From positions 71,260 through 135,259 of the forward strand of contig CAZSNP010000003.1 in the NCBI GenBank assembly GCA_964608265.1: a stretch of DNA of 64,000 bases. Direction: 5' to 3'. Source of the DNA: JANWXR01 sp964608265. GTDB lineage: Bacteria; Chloroflexota; Anaerolineae; Anaerolineales; UBA6663. The position numbers and the translations under genes were made by a program. Shown here piece by piece: positions 7,746 to 15,285 of the stretch (position 1 is its first letter; the number at the start of each line of letters is the position of its first letter). Below the pieces are notes generated by a model, which saw only the letters and a list, made by a program, of their open reading frames with translations, made no database searches and was not told where the DNA came from.

Positions 7746-9767
7746 TTACGGCTGGATGCCGTTCGCGCGCATCCAGTTGCCCAGGGCATTGCCCAGCGCG
7801 GTATCGCTCGCCGGGAAGTAGCCCACTTCGGTCACGTAGTCGTTGACTTGCGTGAGATAGAAGGCGATGAAGGCGGCCACCTGCGGCTTCGCCTGCATCA
7901 CCGTCGCATCGCTGTAGATGAACAGCGGGCGGGCCAGCGGGTAGGTGCCGGCATTGACCGTCGCCACATCCGGCGACACTGCCTTGGCCGGGTCGGCGTC
8001 TTTGACCGAGATCGGCACGGCGCGAAGCTTGCCGCCTTCCGCCGCGAAGTACGCGTACCCGAAGTAACCGAGCGCGTTCGAACCGCCCTCGACACCCTGC
8101 ACGAGCACATTGTCGTCTTCGCTGAACTGGACGTTCTCGGCCTCGAGGATGGCCTTCTCGCCGGCTTCGATGTTGGCCTTGCCATCCACCGGATTGGCCG
8201 GCGCCATCACCGCCTCGACGAAGTAATCGAAAGTGCCCGAGTCGGTGCCGGGGCTGAAGCGCTGGATCGGCTCAGCCGGCCAGCCCGCGCGCACATCGGC
8301 CCACGTGGTGGCAGTGCTGAACGCCGTCGCCAGCTCGGCCAGGGTCAGGTAATCGACAAAGGTGTTCTCGGCGCTCACAACCACCGCCAGCGCGTCGGTG
8401 CCCACACGGAACTCCACCGGCTCGCGCCCGATGGCCTTGCAGTTCTCGACTTCCTCGCTTTTGATCGGGCGGGAGGCGTTCGAGATGTCGGTCTCGCCTG
8501 ACTTGCAGAAACGCTCGAAGCCCGCCCCGGTGCCGATGCTGTCCACCGACACGGTGCCCTGCGCGCCCTCCTGCTGATACAACTCGGCCATCTTCTCGGT
8601 CAGCGGGAAGACGGTGGACGAGCCGGCGGTCACGATATCGCCGGCGGCCGCCGTCACGTCCACCGAGACGCCGACGGCGCGATATAGATTGCCGTACGCG
8701 CGCCACAGGGTGGATTCGGGCGCGGGGAAGTAACCGACGCTGGTGATGTTGTCGGCCAGGCTGTCGAGATAGAACTTGATGAACGCGGCGACCTGCGGCT
8801 TCGCCTGAAGGATTTTGGCGTCGCTGTAGATGAAGAGCGGGCGCGCCAGCGGGTACTTGCCGTTGTTGACGTTCTCTTCACTCGGCTCAAAACCTTCGAC
8901 CGGATCGTTCTTCGAGATCGGCACAGCCTTGAGCTTATCACCCTCTTCAACGTAATAGGCGTAACCGAAGTAGCCGAGGGCATACTTGCCGCCCTCGACG
9001 CCCTGCACCAGCACATTGTCATCTTCGCTGAACTGGGTTTCGGCAGCGTTGAGGATGGCGGCCTTGGCCTTGTCGTTGTTGTTCTCGTTGGCCGGGCGCA
9101 TCACCGCCTCGACGAAATAGTCGAAGGTGCCCGAGTCGGTGCCGGGGCTGAAGCGCTGGATCGGCTCGGCCGGCCAGCCCGCGCGCACATCGGCCCACGT
9201 GGCAGCCGTGCTGAACGCCGTCGCCAGTTCGGCCAGGGTGAGGTAGTCAACAAAGTCGTTTTCGGGGTTGACCACCACGGCCAGCGCATCGGTGCCGACG
9301 CGGAACTCGAGCGGGTTGCGGCCAATCGCCGCGCAGTTGGCAATTTCCTTGGCATTGATGGCGCGCGAGGCATTCGAGATGTCGGTCTCGCCGGTGACGC
9401 AGAAGCGTTCGAAGCCCGCGCCCGTGCCGATGCTATCCACCGACACACTCCCGCCAAAGCCCTCCTGCTCGAACAACTCCGCCATCTTCTCGGTCACGGG
9501 GAAGACGGTGGACGAGCCGGCCGTCACAATATCACCGGTGGCGTCTGCCGGGGTGAGGAAACTCGGCAGGCCATACGGGCCAGCCGGCTCAGCCGTCGGC
9601 GCCGGGGCATCGGTGGCCTGTGGGGCCGCCGTAGCCTGGGGTGCGCTGGTTGCGCCGTTCGCCTGAGTGGGCGCAGTCGTTGCAGTGGTGGCCGGGGCGC
9701 AGGCGCTTGCCACAATCGCAAGCACGAGCAGCCCAGACCATAGAACATGAGTCTTGGGGCGTGACAT
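7746..9767 (-). CDS. pstS: PstS phosphate-binding lipoprotein with two tandem binding domains
   Basis: A 673-residue lipoprotein, about twice the usual PstS length. The signal peptide ends at lipobox ASAC with lipidated Cys23, followed by a Thr/Ala/Pro linker to about residue 70. Two homologous phosphate-binding modules start with the same motif, GDIVTAGSSTVFPxTEK, at about 78 and 376. Each repeats SVDSIGTGAGFERFC, GETDISNASR and RFSPGTDSGTFDYFVEAVM. The repeat unit is 298 codons (894 bp), and large parts are nearly identical in DNA, so the duplication is recent or kept homogeneous. I chose the ATG at 9767 because AAGGAG precedes it and it begins the signal peptide; an upstream in-frame extension has no such features. 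A Pho-box-like repeat lies at 9832-9848. Confidence 0.93.
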   Translation of the reverse strand: MSRPKTHVLWSGLLVLAIVASACAPATTATTAPTQANGATSAPQATAAPQATDAPAPTAEPAGPYGLPSFLTPADATGDIVTAGSSTVFPVTEKMAELFEQEGFGGSVSVDSIGTGAGFERFCVTGETDISNASRAINAKEIANCAAIGRNPLEFRVGTDALAVVVNPENDFVDYLTLAELATAFSTAATWADVRAGWPAEPIQRFSPGTDSGTFDYFVEAVMRPANENNNDKAKAAILNAAETQFSEDDNVLVQGVEGGKYALGYFGYAYYVEEGDKLKAVPISKNDPVEGFEPSEENVNNGKYPLARPLFIYSDAKILQAKPQVAAFIKFYLDSLADNITSVGYFPAPESTLWRAYGNLYRAVGVSVDVTAAAGDIVTAGSSTVFPLTEKMAELYQQEGAQGTVSVDSIGTGAGFERFCKSGETDISNASRPIKSEEVENCKAIGREPVEFRVGTDALAVVVSAENTFVDYLTLAELATAFSTATTWADVRAGWPAEPIQRFSPGTDSGTFDYFVEAVMAPANPVDGKANIEAGEKAILEAENVQFSEDDNVLVQGVEGGSNALGYFGYAYFAAEGGKLRAVPISVKDADPAKAVSPDVATVNAGTYPLARPLFIYSDATVMQAKPQVAAFIAFYLTQVNDYVTEVGYFPASDTALGNALGNWMRANGIQP

Positions 9768-9831
9768 ATTCTTCTTCTCCTTAGGGATGTTCGTTGGTCG
9801 CGCATACCGTAATCGGGCCAGTTCAAACCTG

Positions 9832-9848
9832 CCGAAAGCGAAGATTAA
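9832..9848 (-). promoter_or_regulatory. Pho-box-like direct repeat upstream of pstS
   Basis: On the minus strand TTAATC, TTCGC, TTTCGG, with an 11-bp period as in the box upstream of phoB. The second half-site is poor, so this is a candidate only. It lies about 65 nt before the pstS start. Confidence 0.35.
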
Positions 9849-9982
9849 GTTTCTTTGATCGGACAACCGTGAGATCGGATTGCACCCGCAACGCCACAGA
9901 TATGTATTGAAAAAGGATGGAGCGGGTCGCACGCAATCTGCTCCATCCTTCCGAAATTCGACTGCCAAATCAGTTGCCGGTG

Positions 9983-10192
9983 TTACGCCGCGCCGGCGCG
10001 CTTCTTCGTGTCGTTGTTTTGCAGGACGATGACGCCCGGGCGGGGCGGCAGAGCACGGCGGTTGTCGGGCCAGCGCGTGCTGGGTCGCTCGAAATTGCTG
10101 CCTTCGGTCGGGTGCTGAATGGCGAGGAAGAGCGGGGTGTTGTCGCTCGACAACCCCGGCCCGCAGTCGGTCAACGTCAAATCAACTCCGGC
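9983..10192 (-). pseudogene. C-terminal remnant of a PhoX-type alkaline phosphatase
   Basis: An open stretch of about 70 codons bounded upstream by a stop at 10193-10195. It encodes TPLFLAIQHPTEGSNF, then STRWPDNRRALPPRPGVIVL. This matches the tail of PhoX/DUF839 phosphatases, which end in a TLFVNIQHPGE-like strand, a Trp-Pro-Asp segment and a PRP-A-V-V-V strand. The remaining several hundred residues, including the metal-binding core, are absent and no good start site exists, so this is a decayed fragment. It lies beside pstS, where a phosphate-regulated phosphatase would be expected. The family call rests on pattern memory, not on alignment. Confidence 0.55.
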
Positions 10193-10200
10193 TCAGCGTG

Positions 10201-10236
10201 GCCGAAATCAAACACGCGCCCGGTTGGGCGCGTGTT
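10201..10236 (-). terminator. Perfect 11-bp hairpin, candidate terminator after phoR
   Basis: AACACGCGCCC (10211-10221) pairs fully with GGGCGCGTGTT (10226-10236) around GGTT. On the minus strand the stem is followed by TGATTTCGG, a weak T-rich tail. It probably ends transcripts coming from phoB-phoR and the 48-aa ORF. Confidence 0.55.
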
Positions 10237-10337
10237 CAAAGGAGGAGGAGAACCGCGCAATGCCGTTCCCGTATGGGCAGCGTAGACCGCGCGGCTCAAA
10301 GCTCGTTCATGGGCGCGGCAACGTTTGTTGAAGGGCC

Positions 10338-10484
10338 TCAGGCGTGCCGGGCTGTGAAGGCCGCCAGCCCCATCAGCGCCTGCTGAGTGCCGAGCGGCAG
10401 GGCAGCGGGCGCCCGGGGCGTGAGGCGGGCCACGGGGCGGCGACGGGCTTTGCGGCGCTGAGTGGGTGTGACATATTTCTTCAT
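10338..10484 (-). CDS. Possible small basic protein, 48 aa
   Basis: ATG at 10484 with GGTGGGT just upstream, TGA at 10338-10340. It encodes a very basic N-terminal half (MKKYVTPTQRRKARRRP) and an Ala/Leu-rich C-terminal half. It lies 24 nt after the phoR-arsC stop on the same strand and before the 10201-10236 hairpin, so it would be the last gene of that transcript. It resembles no family I know. Coding status is uncertain because of its size and the high GC of the region. Confidence 0.3.
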   Translation of the reverse strand: MKKYVTPTQRRKARRRPVARLTPRAPAALPLGTQQALMGLAAFTARHA

Positions 10485-10508
10485 ACCCACCAGCCTAGCT
10501 CGCGCGGG

Positions 10509-12176
10509 TTAAGTGTTCGTCATGCCGCTCGTAAACGACGTTGATTTCTCGCCCGGATGAGGCGGCGGGGCCTCAGCGTGCAGGTACGGGAGCAGTTCGC
10601 TCTCGATGCGCCGGCGCAAATCGTCGCGGGCGGCGCGGAAGGCGGCGCGGCGCTCCTCATCGGTACCCTGCACTTGCGATGGGTCTGCGATGCTCCAGTG
10701 CCAGCGCGCCCTGCCTTGCGGGAAAAACGGGCAAGTCTCATTGGCGCTGTCGCAAACCGTGATGACGACATCGAACGGCTCGTTCACAAACCGTTCAAGC
10801 GTCTTCGATGTTTGCCCGGTCACATCCATACCCAACTCGTGCATCACCGCAATCGCTTCGGGGCGCACGCGCGTGGCAACCGTGCCGGCGCTGAACGCGG
10901 CCACGGTGTTGTGGCTGAGGCCGCGCAACAAGCCCTCGGCCATTTGCGAGCGGGCGCTGTTGTGCGTGCACAGGAACAGCACGCGTTGCGTTGGGTTGGG
11001 CATGTGTAGCTCCGTGTGACTTGGCTCGGCGGCGAGCAGGGTGAACGAGAAGCACGCGCCGTGCCCGGGCACGCCGTCGCTTTCCACCCAGATCTTTCCG
11101 CCGTGCGCCTCGACGACGTGTTTGGCGATGGCCAAACCCAGGCCGGTGCCGCCGCTCTTGCGCGAACGGTCACCGCGATAGAAGCGCTCGAACACGCGCG
11201 GCAGGTCCATCGGTGCGATGCCCGGCCCGCTGTCGGTCACGCTCACCAGCACGTCGCCGTTGACGGCCCGCGCCTGCACCTGAATGCGTCCGGCGGGGGG
11301 CGTGAATTTGATGGCGTTGTGCAGCAGATTACCGAGCGTGCGGTTGATGAGGTCGGCATCGGCCAGCGCGATGAGATCAGGCGGTACGTCCATCTCAACC
11401 CGCTGCTGTTTGTGCTGGGCCTGCGGCGTCAACCGTTCCACGGCGCCGCTGACCAATTGATTGACCGGCGTCGGCAGCAGCTTGACGATGGCCTGCCCCG
11501 ATTCGATCTGCGCCAGGTCGAGCAACTCCTGTGCCATCTGCTCGAGGGCCTGCACCTCGGTGCTGATCTTTTGCAGCAACGTCAGCCGGGCCTGGGCTTC
11601 GTTGGCCACGCCCGAGAGCAGGCTTTCGACCAGAAGCCGGATGGATGTGATCGGTGTGCGCAGTTCGTGCGAGATGTTGGCGATGAAGTCGCGGCGCGCG
11701 CGACCCAGCCGTTGCAGTTCGCTTTGATCTTTGAGCACCAGCGCCAGGCCATGTTGGCCGGCCGCGATGGCGCGCGCGCGGAATGGCAAACCGTTGAGCA
11801 TGATCTGCCGGTCATTGTCATCGCCGCCCGCCAGCACATGCGCGGCCAGTTCATCCAACTCCACCGAGCGCGTGGCCGTCATCAGCGTATCGCCGGCGTT
11901 CACCTTCGGGCCGAACAGCCCCAGGGCGGCCACGTTGACCTGCTCGAGGGTTCGATCTGGCGCGACGATGAGCACCGCGTCGGATTGAGCGAGGTTGAGC
12001 GCGGCGGACTGTGCGACCTGGCGGCGCAACTCGGCCTGATCCGCCAGCCGGGCGCGCTCGGCGGCCCGCCGCTCGATCTCGGCCCGTTCGGCGTGCGCGC
12101 GGGCGCGCTGCCACTGCACGGCCAGAATCAGCGCGACGAAGGCGAAGGCCGCGACGAGGAGCCACTCGAATGACAA
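10509..12176 (-). CDS. phoR: PhoR-type sensor histidine kinase fused to an ArsC domain
   Basis: 555 residues in one frame. Order: membrane helix 5-21, basic coiled segment 22-55, PAS-like domain about 60-155, dimerisation helix with FIANISHELRTP (phospho-His170), then the ATPase with N-box HNAIKF, G1 DSGPGI, F-box FERFYRG and G2 GGTGLGLAI, ending near 385. From Met392 a complete ArsC follows: CTHNSARSQ with Cys403 and Arg409, and Cys475/Cys482 spaced by 7. A kinase of this type controls PhoB under phosphate limitation. The ArsC start is a normal ATG (11003-11001) with GGAG 6 nt upstream, so it may also be made alone; the fusion looks like loss of the kinase stop codon. The kinase start is TTG at 12176. 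An assembly error cannot be excluded. Confidence 0.88.
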   Translation of the reverse strand: MSFEWLLVAAFAFVALILAVQWQRARAHAERAEIERRAAERARLADQAELRRQVAQSAALNLAQSDAVLIVAPDRTLEQVNVAALGLFGPKVNAGDTLMTATRSVELDELAAHVLAGGDDNDRQIMLNGLPFRARAIAAGQHGLALVLKDQSELQRLGRARRDFIANISHELRTPITSIRLLVESLLSGVANEAQARLTLLQKISTEVQALEQMAQELLDLAQIESGQAIVKLLPTPVNQLVSGAVERLTPQAQHKQQRVEMDVPPDLIALADADLINRTLGNLLHNAIKFTPPAGRIQVQARAVNGDVLVSVTDSGPGIAPMDLPRVFERFYRGDRSRKSGGTGLGLAIAKHVVEAHGGKIWVESDGVPGHGACFSFTLLAAEPSHTELHMPNPTQRVLFLCTHNSARSQMAEGLLRGLSHNTVAAFSAGTVATRVRPEAIAVMHELGMDVTGQTSKTLERFVNEPFDVVITVCDSANETCPFFPQGRARWHWSIADPSQVQGTDEERRAAFRAARDDLRRRIESELLPYLHAEAPPPHPGEKSTSFTSGMTNT

Positions 12177-12180
12177 GGCT

Positions 12181-12250
12181 CAAACGCGAAACGTGACGCG
12201 TATAACGTGAGCGCTGCCTCGCCGATCACGTTCCACGCCCGACGCCCCAC
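12181..12250. repeat. Heptamer-word palindrome between phoB and phoR
   Basis: The left arm holds GCGAAACGTGACGCG and AACGTGAGCG; the right arm holds GATCACGTTCCACG. The same AACGTGA word appears at 28419-28470 and 43849-43919. It fills nearly the whole spacer between phoB and phoR. Confidence 0.55.
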
Positions 12251-12252
12251 GA

Positions 12253-12930
12253 CTAACCCTCAAAGCGATACCCCACCCCGCGCACGGTGGTGATGCGTTT
12301 CGGCGTGGAGGGGTCGTCTTCAATCTTCTCGCGCAGCCAGCGGATGTGCACATCAACGGTATGGCTGTCGCCGACGTAATCGTAGCCCCACACCCGGTTG
12401 AGCAGCAGATCGCGCGACAGCACCGCGCCCTGATTGCGCATCAGCTCCGCCAGCAGATCGAATTCGCGGTGGGTGAGCTTGAGTTCGCCGCCGTTGAGGT
12501 ACGCGCGGCGGCTGAGCAGGTCGAGGTTCAGCTCGTTGGCGCTGAGCTTTGTTGCCGAACGGTTGTCGGCGCGGGCGCGGCGCAGGGCGGCGCGCACGCG
12601 GGCCAGCAGTTCGCCGAGCGAGAACGGCTTCACCACATAATCGTCCGCGCCGGTCTCCAGCCCGGTGATGCGATCCATCTCGGTGCCGCGCGCGGTGAGG
12701 ATGATGATGGGCACATCCGAATCGCGCCGCAGCATCCGGCAGACCGAGAGGCCGTCCAGTTCCGGCAGCATCAGGTCGAGGATGATCAGGTCGGGGGACT
12801 CATCGCGGGCGAGCCGCAGCCCGTCGGAGCCGTCGGCGGCGGTCACCACGTCAAACTTCTCGGCGCGCAGGTTGAGGGCCAGCGTGTCGCGCACGGTGGC
12901 TTCATCTTCAATCAGGAGTATTCGCGGCAT
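12253..12930 (-). CDS. phoB: Phosphate regulon response regulator PhoB
   Basis: About 225 residues of the OmpR/PhoB class. The receiver domain opens with RILLIEDE (acidic pocket), has the phospho-acceptor Asp in LIILDLMLPELDG, the switch Thr in IILTARG and Lys in YVVKPFS. The C-terminal winged helix ends ITTVRGVGYRFEG. It pairs with the PhoR kinase directly downstream. I chose the start that gives MPRILLIEDE (12930); in-frame ATGs at 12960 and 12978 would add 10 or 16 residues and have no better ribosome site. A Pho-box-like repeat at 12980-12996 suggests self-regulation. Confidence 0.92.
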   Translation of the reverse strand: MPRILLIEDEATVRDTLALNLRAEKFDVVTAADGSDGLRLARDESPDLIILDLMLPELDGLSVCRMLRRDSDVPIIILTARGTEMDRITGLETGADDYVVKPFSLGELLARVRAALRRARADNRSATKLSANELNLDLLSRRAYLNGGELKLTHREFDLLAELMRNQGAVLSRDLLLNRVWGYDYVGDSHTVDVHIRWLREKIEDDPSTPKRITTVRGVGYRFEG

Positions 12931-12979
12931 TTTGTAGGGATCAGGCATATTGGGTTTCATAGGCACGCTACCGAACACA

Positions 12980-12996
12980 GTTTAACTGCGGGTTAA
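12980..12996 (-). promoter_or_regulatory. Pho-box-like direct repeat upstream of phoB
   Basis: On the minus strand TTAACC, CGCAG, TTAAAC: two good TTAA-type half-sites with the exact 6-5-6 layout of a Pho box. It lies 50 nt before the chosen phoB start. This is the best of three such sites in the region. Confidence 0.55.
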
Positions 12997-13017
12997 GGGG
13001 CTGGCAAGCGGGGATGA

Positions 13018-13117
13018 CCTCACCCGACCCCCCTTTCATTCCCCCATCGTCGCGCCGACGATACCGAAAATGCCACGGCCGCACACGCGGCGATGGGGGA
13101 CAGAGGGGGGGTGAGGG
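13018..13117. repeat. CCTCACCC...GGGTGAGG inverted repeat
   Basis: CCTCACCCGACCCCCC is matched about 80 nt later by GGGGGGGTGAGG, with an inner pair CCCCCATCG/CGATGGGGG. Similar CCTCACC/GGTGAGG elements lie at 23526-23600 and 50459-50508. It fills the divergent spacer between phoB and the response regulator. Confidence 0.55.
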
Positions 13118-13188
13118 TACGGTTAGGACTCCCCATCCATGCCAAATTGACCCACGGCCAGCCCCCCGTATACTCGCCAACAGACGTT

Positions 13189-13656
13189 ATGCAAGGTTTG
13201 AGACTGCCCGATTCTGTGGCCTGGATGCCGCCGCCTGTGATTGGAGCTACAATTGCCGTTGTCGTGGGTGACGAGGATCTTTCGGCCCTAATCCAGACGG
13301 TGCTGGCCGGCCCGGCGCTGCACCTCAGCCTGGCGGGCACCGGCCGCGCCGGGTTGAACCTGTTGCGGGCGCATCCGCCCGATGTGTTGTTGCTCGACCT
13401 GTCGTTGCCCGATATGAACGGCTGGGAATTATTCATGCAGCTCCAGTCCGAAGATGGCACCACACCGATGCCCATCATCATACTGGCCGACCGCGCCAGC
13501 CGCGTGGATAAGAACTTCGGCCTGTATGTGGCCGGCGTCCACGACTTCGTGATGAAACCGTTCATGCCCTCGCAACTGCGGGCCAGCGTGACCCGGGCGC
13601 TCGCGGATGGCGCGCCGATGGAATTCCTCCACGCCGTGACCTTCACCCCGGCGTAA
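13189..13656 (+). CDS. Stand-alone response regulator receiver protein
   Basis: About 155 residues, one receiver domain and no output domain. Visible features are the acidic pair in VVVGDEDLS, the phospho-acceptor in DVLLLDLSLPDMNG, and the Lys in FVMKPFMPSQLR. The switch Ser/Thr position is Ala (IIILADRA), which is unusual and may weaken the response to phosphorylation. Starts at 13189 (MQGLRLP) and 13225 (MPPPVIG) are both possible. It is followed 12 nt later by the aldehyde dehydrogenase, perhaps one transcript. The partner kinase cannot be told from context. Confidence 0.8.
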   Translation: MQGLRLPDSVAWMPPPVIGATIAVVVGDEDLSALIQTVLAGPALHLSLAGTGRAGLNLLRAHPPDVLLLDLSLPDMNGWELFMQLQSEDGTTPMPIIILADRASRVDKNFGLYVAGVHDFVMKPFMPSQLRASVTRALADGAPMEFLHAVTFTPA

Positions 13657-13667
13657 GCGAGGCCGGC

Positions 13668-15284
13668 ATGGAATCCCCAGCCCAGCATCTCACCTTCACC
13701 AACCCCGCCACCGGCGAACCCTTTGGCCGCGTGGCGATGACGCCGTTGCCCGAGGTCAGGCGGGCGGTGGAGGACATGCGAGCGGCCGCGCGCTGGTGGG
13801 GCCGGGTGCCGTTGCGCGACCGGGTGCGGGCGTTGCGGCGCTTTCAGGAATTGGTGATTGATGCGCGCGACGAAATCTCCGCCGTCATCACGCAGGATAC
13901 GGGCAAGTCGCGCCAGGATGCGCTGGCCACCGACATCGTGCCGATGGTGGACAACCTCGACGAGTATTGCCGCAACGCCGGGGCCTGGCTCAGCCCGGAG
14001 CCCGTGTCGAGCGGGATGTATTTTCTCAAGCGGTGTTATATCGAATATCGCCCGCACGGCGTGGTGGCCGTGCTCGGGCCGTGGAATCTGCCGTGGCTGC
14101 TGGCCGTGCCGCCGACCGTCTCGGCGCTGTTGGCCGGCAACACCGTCGTGCTCAAGCCGTCGGAGGTGACGCCCGCCGTCGGTGCGCTGATCGAGTCGCT
14201 CTTCGCCCGCGTGCCCGAACTCGCGCCGTTTGTCCGCGTCGTGCACGGCGATGGGGGCGTGGGCGCGGCGCTTGTGGACGCGCGGCCCGACTACGTCTAC
14301 CTCACCGGCTCGACCGCCACCGGCAAGCGGGTGATGCGCGCCGCCGCCGAGCACCTTATCCCCACCACACTTGAGCTGGGTGGCAAAGACCCCTTCATCG
14401 TTTTGGAGGATGCGGATGTGAACGCCGCGGCGCGCTGGGCGGTGTGGGGCGCGTTCTTCAACGCCGGGCAGGCGTGTGTGTCAGTCGAGCGCGCCTATGT
14501 CGTCGAGCCGGTCTTCGATGAGTTCGTCAGCCGCGTGCTCGCTTTCGCCGCGCAGGTGAAGCAGGGCTACTCCGCCGAAATCGACAACCCGTATGACCTC
14601 GGCCCGATGACGTCGACGCGGCAGGTCGAGATTGTGAAACAGCACCTCGACGATGCCCGGGCCAAGGGCGCCCGCATCCTGAGCGGCGGCGCGATCCGGG
14701 GCAGCTTCATCGAACCAACCATCGTCGTCAACGTCACCCATGACATGTTGCTGATGCAGGATGAGACATTCGGGCCTATCCTGCCCATTATGAAGGTGAC
14801 GGATGAGGCCGAGGCCATCGCCCTGGCCAACGACAGCCGCTTCGGGCTGGGCGCTTCGGTGTGGAGCAACGACCTCGAGCGCGCCGAACGCGTGGCCCAC
14901 GAGTTGCGCGCCGGCTCCATCGTCATCAACGATGCGTTGGTGAGCTTCGGCCTGGCCACGCTGCCCTTCGGCGGCTCGGGCGACTCAGGCTCGGGACGGT
15001 CGCACGGCAGGGAGGGCCTGCGACAGTTCACCAGGACGCACGCCTACATGGTCAGCAGCCCGCCGCCCGCATGGGACATCGTCGCCATCTTGCGCCGGCC
15101 CGGCCACTATCAGCTCACCGCCGATGTGTTACGGCTGCTGTTCGGCGTCAATTTGCGCCAGCGGCTCGAACCGCTGACCGAGCGCCTGCCCGGCAACCGC
15201 AAAACAGTTGCGGCTGCCCTGGGGGCGTTGGGTGTGCTGGCGACCGGCGCGTTCCTCCTCAGCCGATCGCGCCAACGAGGGTGA
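13668..15284 (+). CDS. Aldehyde dehydrogenase with C-terminal membrane anchor
   Basis: 538 residues of the NAD(P)-dependent aldehyde dehydrogenase superfamily. PWNLPW and the Lys in VVLKPSE contact the cofactor; ELGGK carries Glu236 and FFNAGQAC carries the nucleophile Cys270. After the catalytic domain, about 60 extra residues end in a hydrophobic helix (about 512-533) and a basic tail, so the enzyme is probably tethered to the inner face of the membrane, as in fatty-aldehyde dehydrogenases. The substrate is not evident. It is followed at once by an epimerase gene (next start 2 nt after this stop), so the two are co-translated. Confidence 0.88.
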   Translation: MESPAQHLTFTNPATGEPFGRVAMTPLPEVRRAVEDMRAAARWWGRVPLRDRVRALRRFQELVIDARDEISAVITQDTGKSRQDALATDIVPMVDNLDEYCRNAGAWLSPEPVSSGMYFLKRCYIEYRPHGVVAVLGPWNLPWLLAVPPTVSALLAGNTVVLKPSEVTPAVGALIESLFARVPELAPFVRVVHGDGGVGAALVDARPDYVYLTGSTATGKRVMRAAAEHLIPTTLELGGKDPFIVLEDADVNAAARWAVWGAFFNAGQACVSVERAYVVEPVFDEFVSRVLAFAAQVKQGYSAEIDNPYDLGPMTSTRQVEIVKQHLDDARAKGARILSGGAIRGSFIEPTIVVNVTHDMLLMQDETFGPILPIMKVTDEAEAIALANDSRFGLGASVWSNDLERAERVAHELRAGSIVINDALVSFGLATLPFGGSGDSGSGRSHGREGLRQFTRTHAYMVSSPPPAWDIVAILRRPGHYQLTADVLRLLFGVNLRQRLEPLTERLPGNRKTVAAALGALGVLATGAFLLSRSRQRG

Positions 15285-15285
15285 G

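Noticed and set aside
9768..9968. A longer PstS starting 67 residues upstream
   Set aside because: The extension has no ribosome site and would bury the lipoprotein signal peptide; AAGGAG before the ATG at 9767 decides the start.
10201..10508. Missing N-terminal part of the PhoX remnant
   Set aside because: A stop codon at 10193-10195 closes the frame and the region upstream holds a hairpin and an unrelated small ORF, so the rest of the gene is gone rather than frameshifted.
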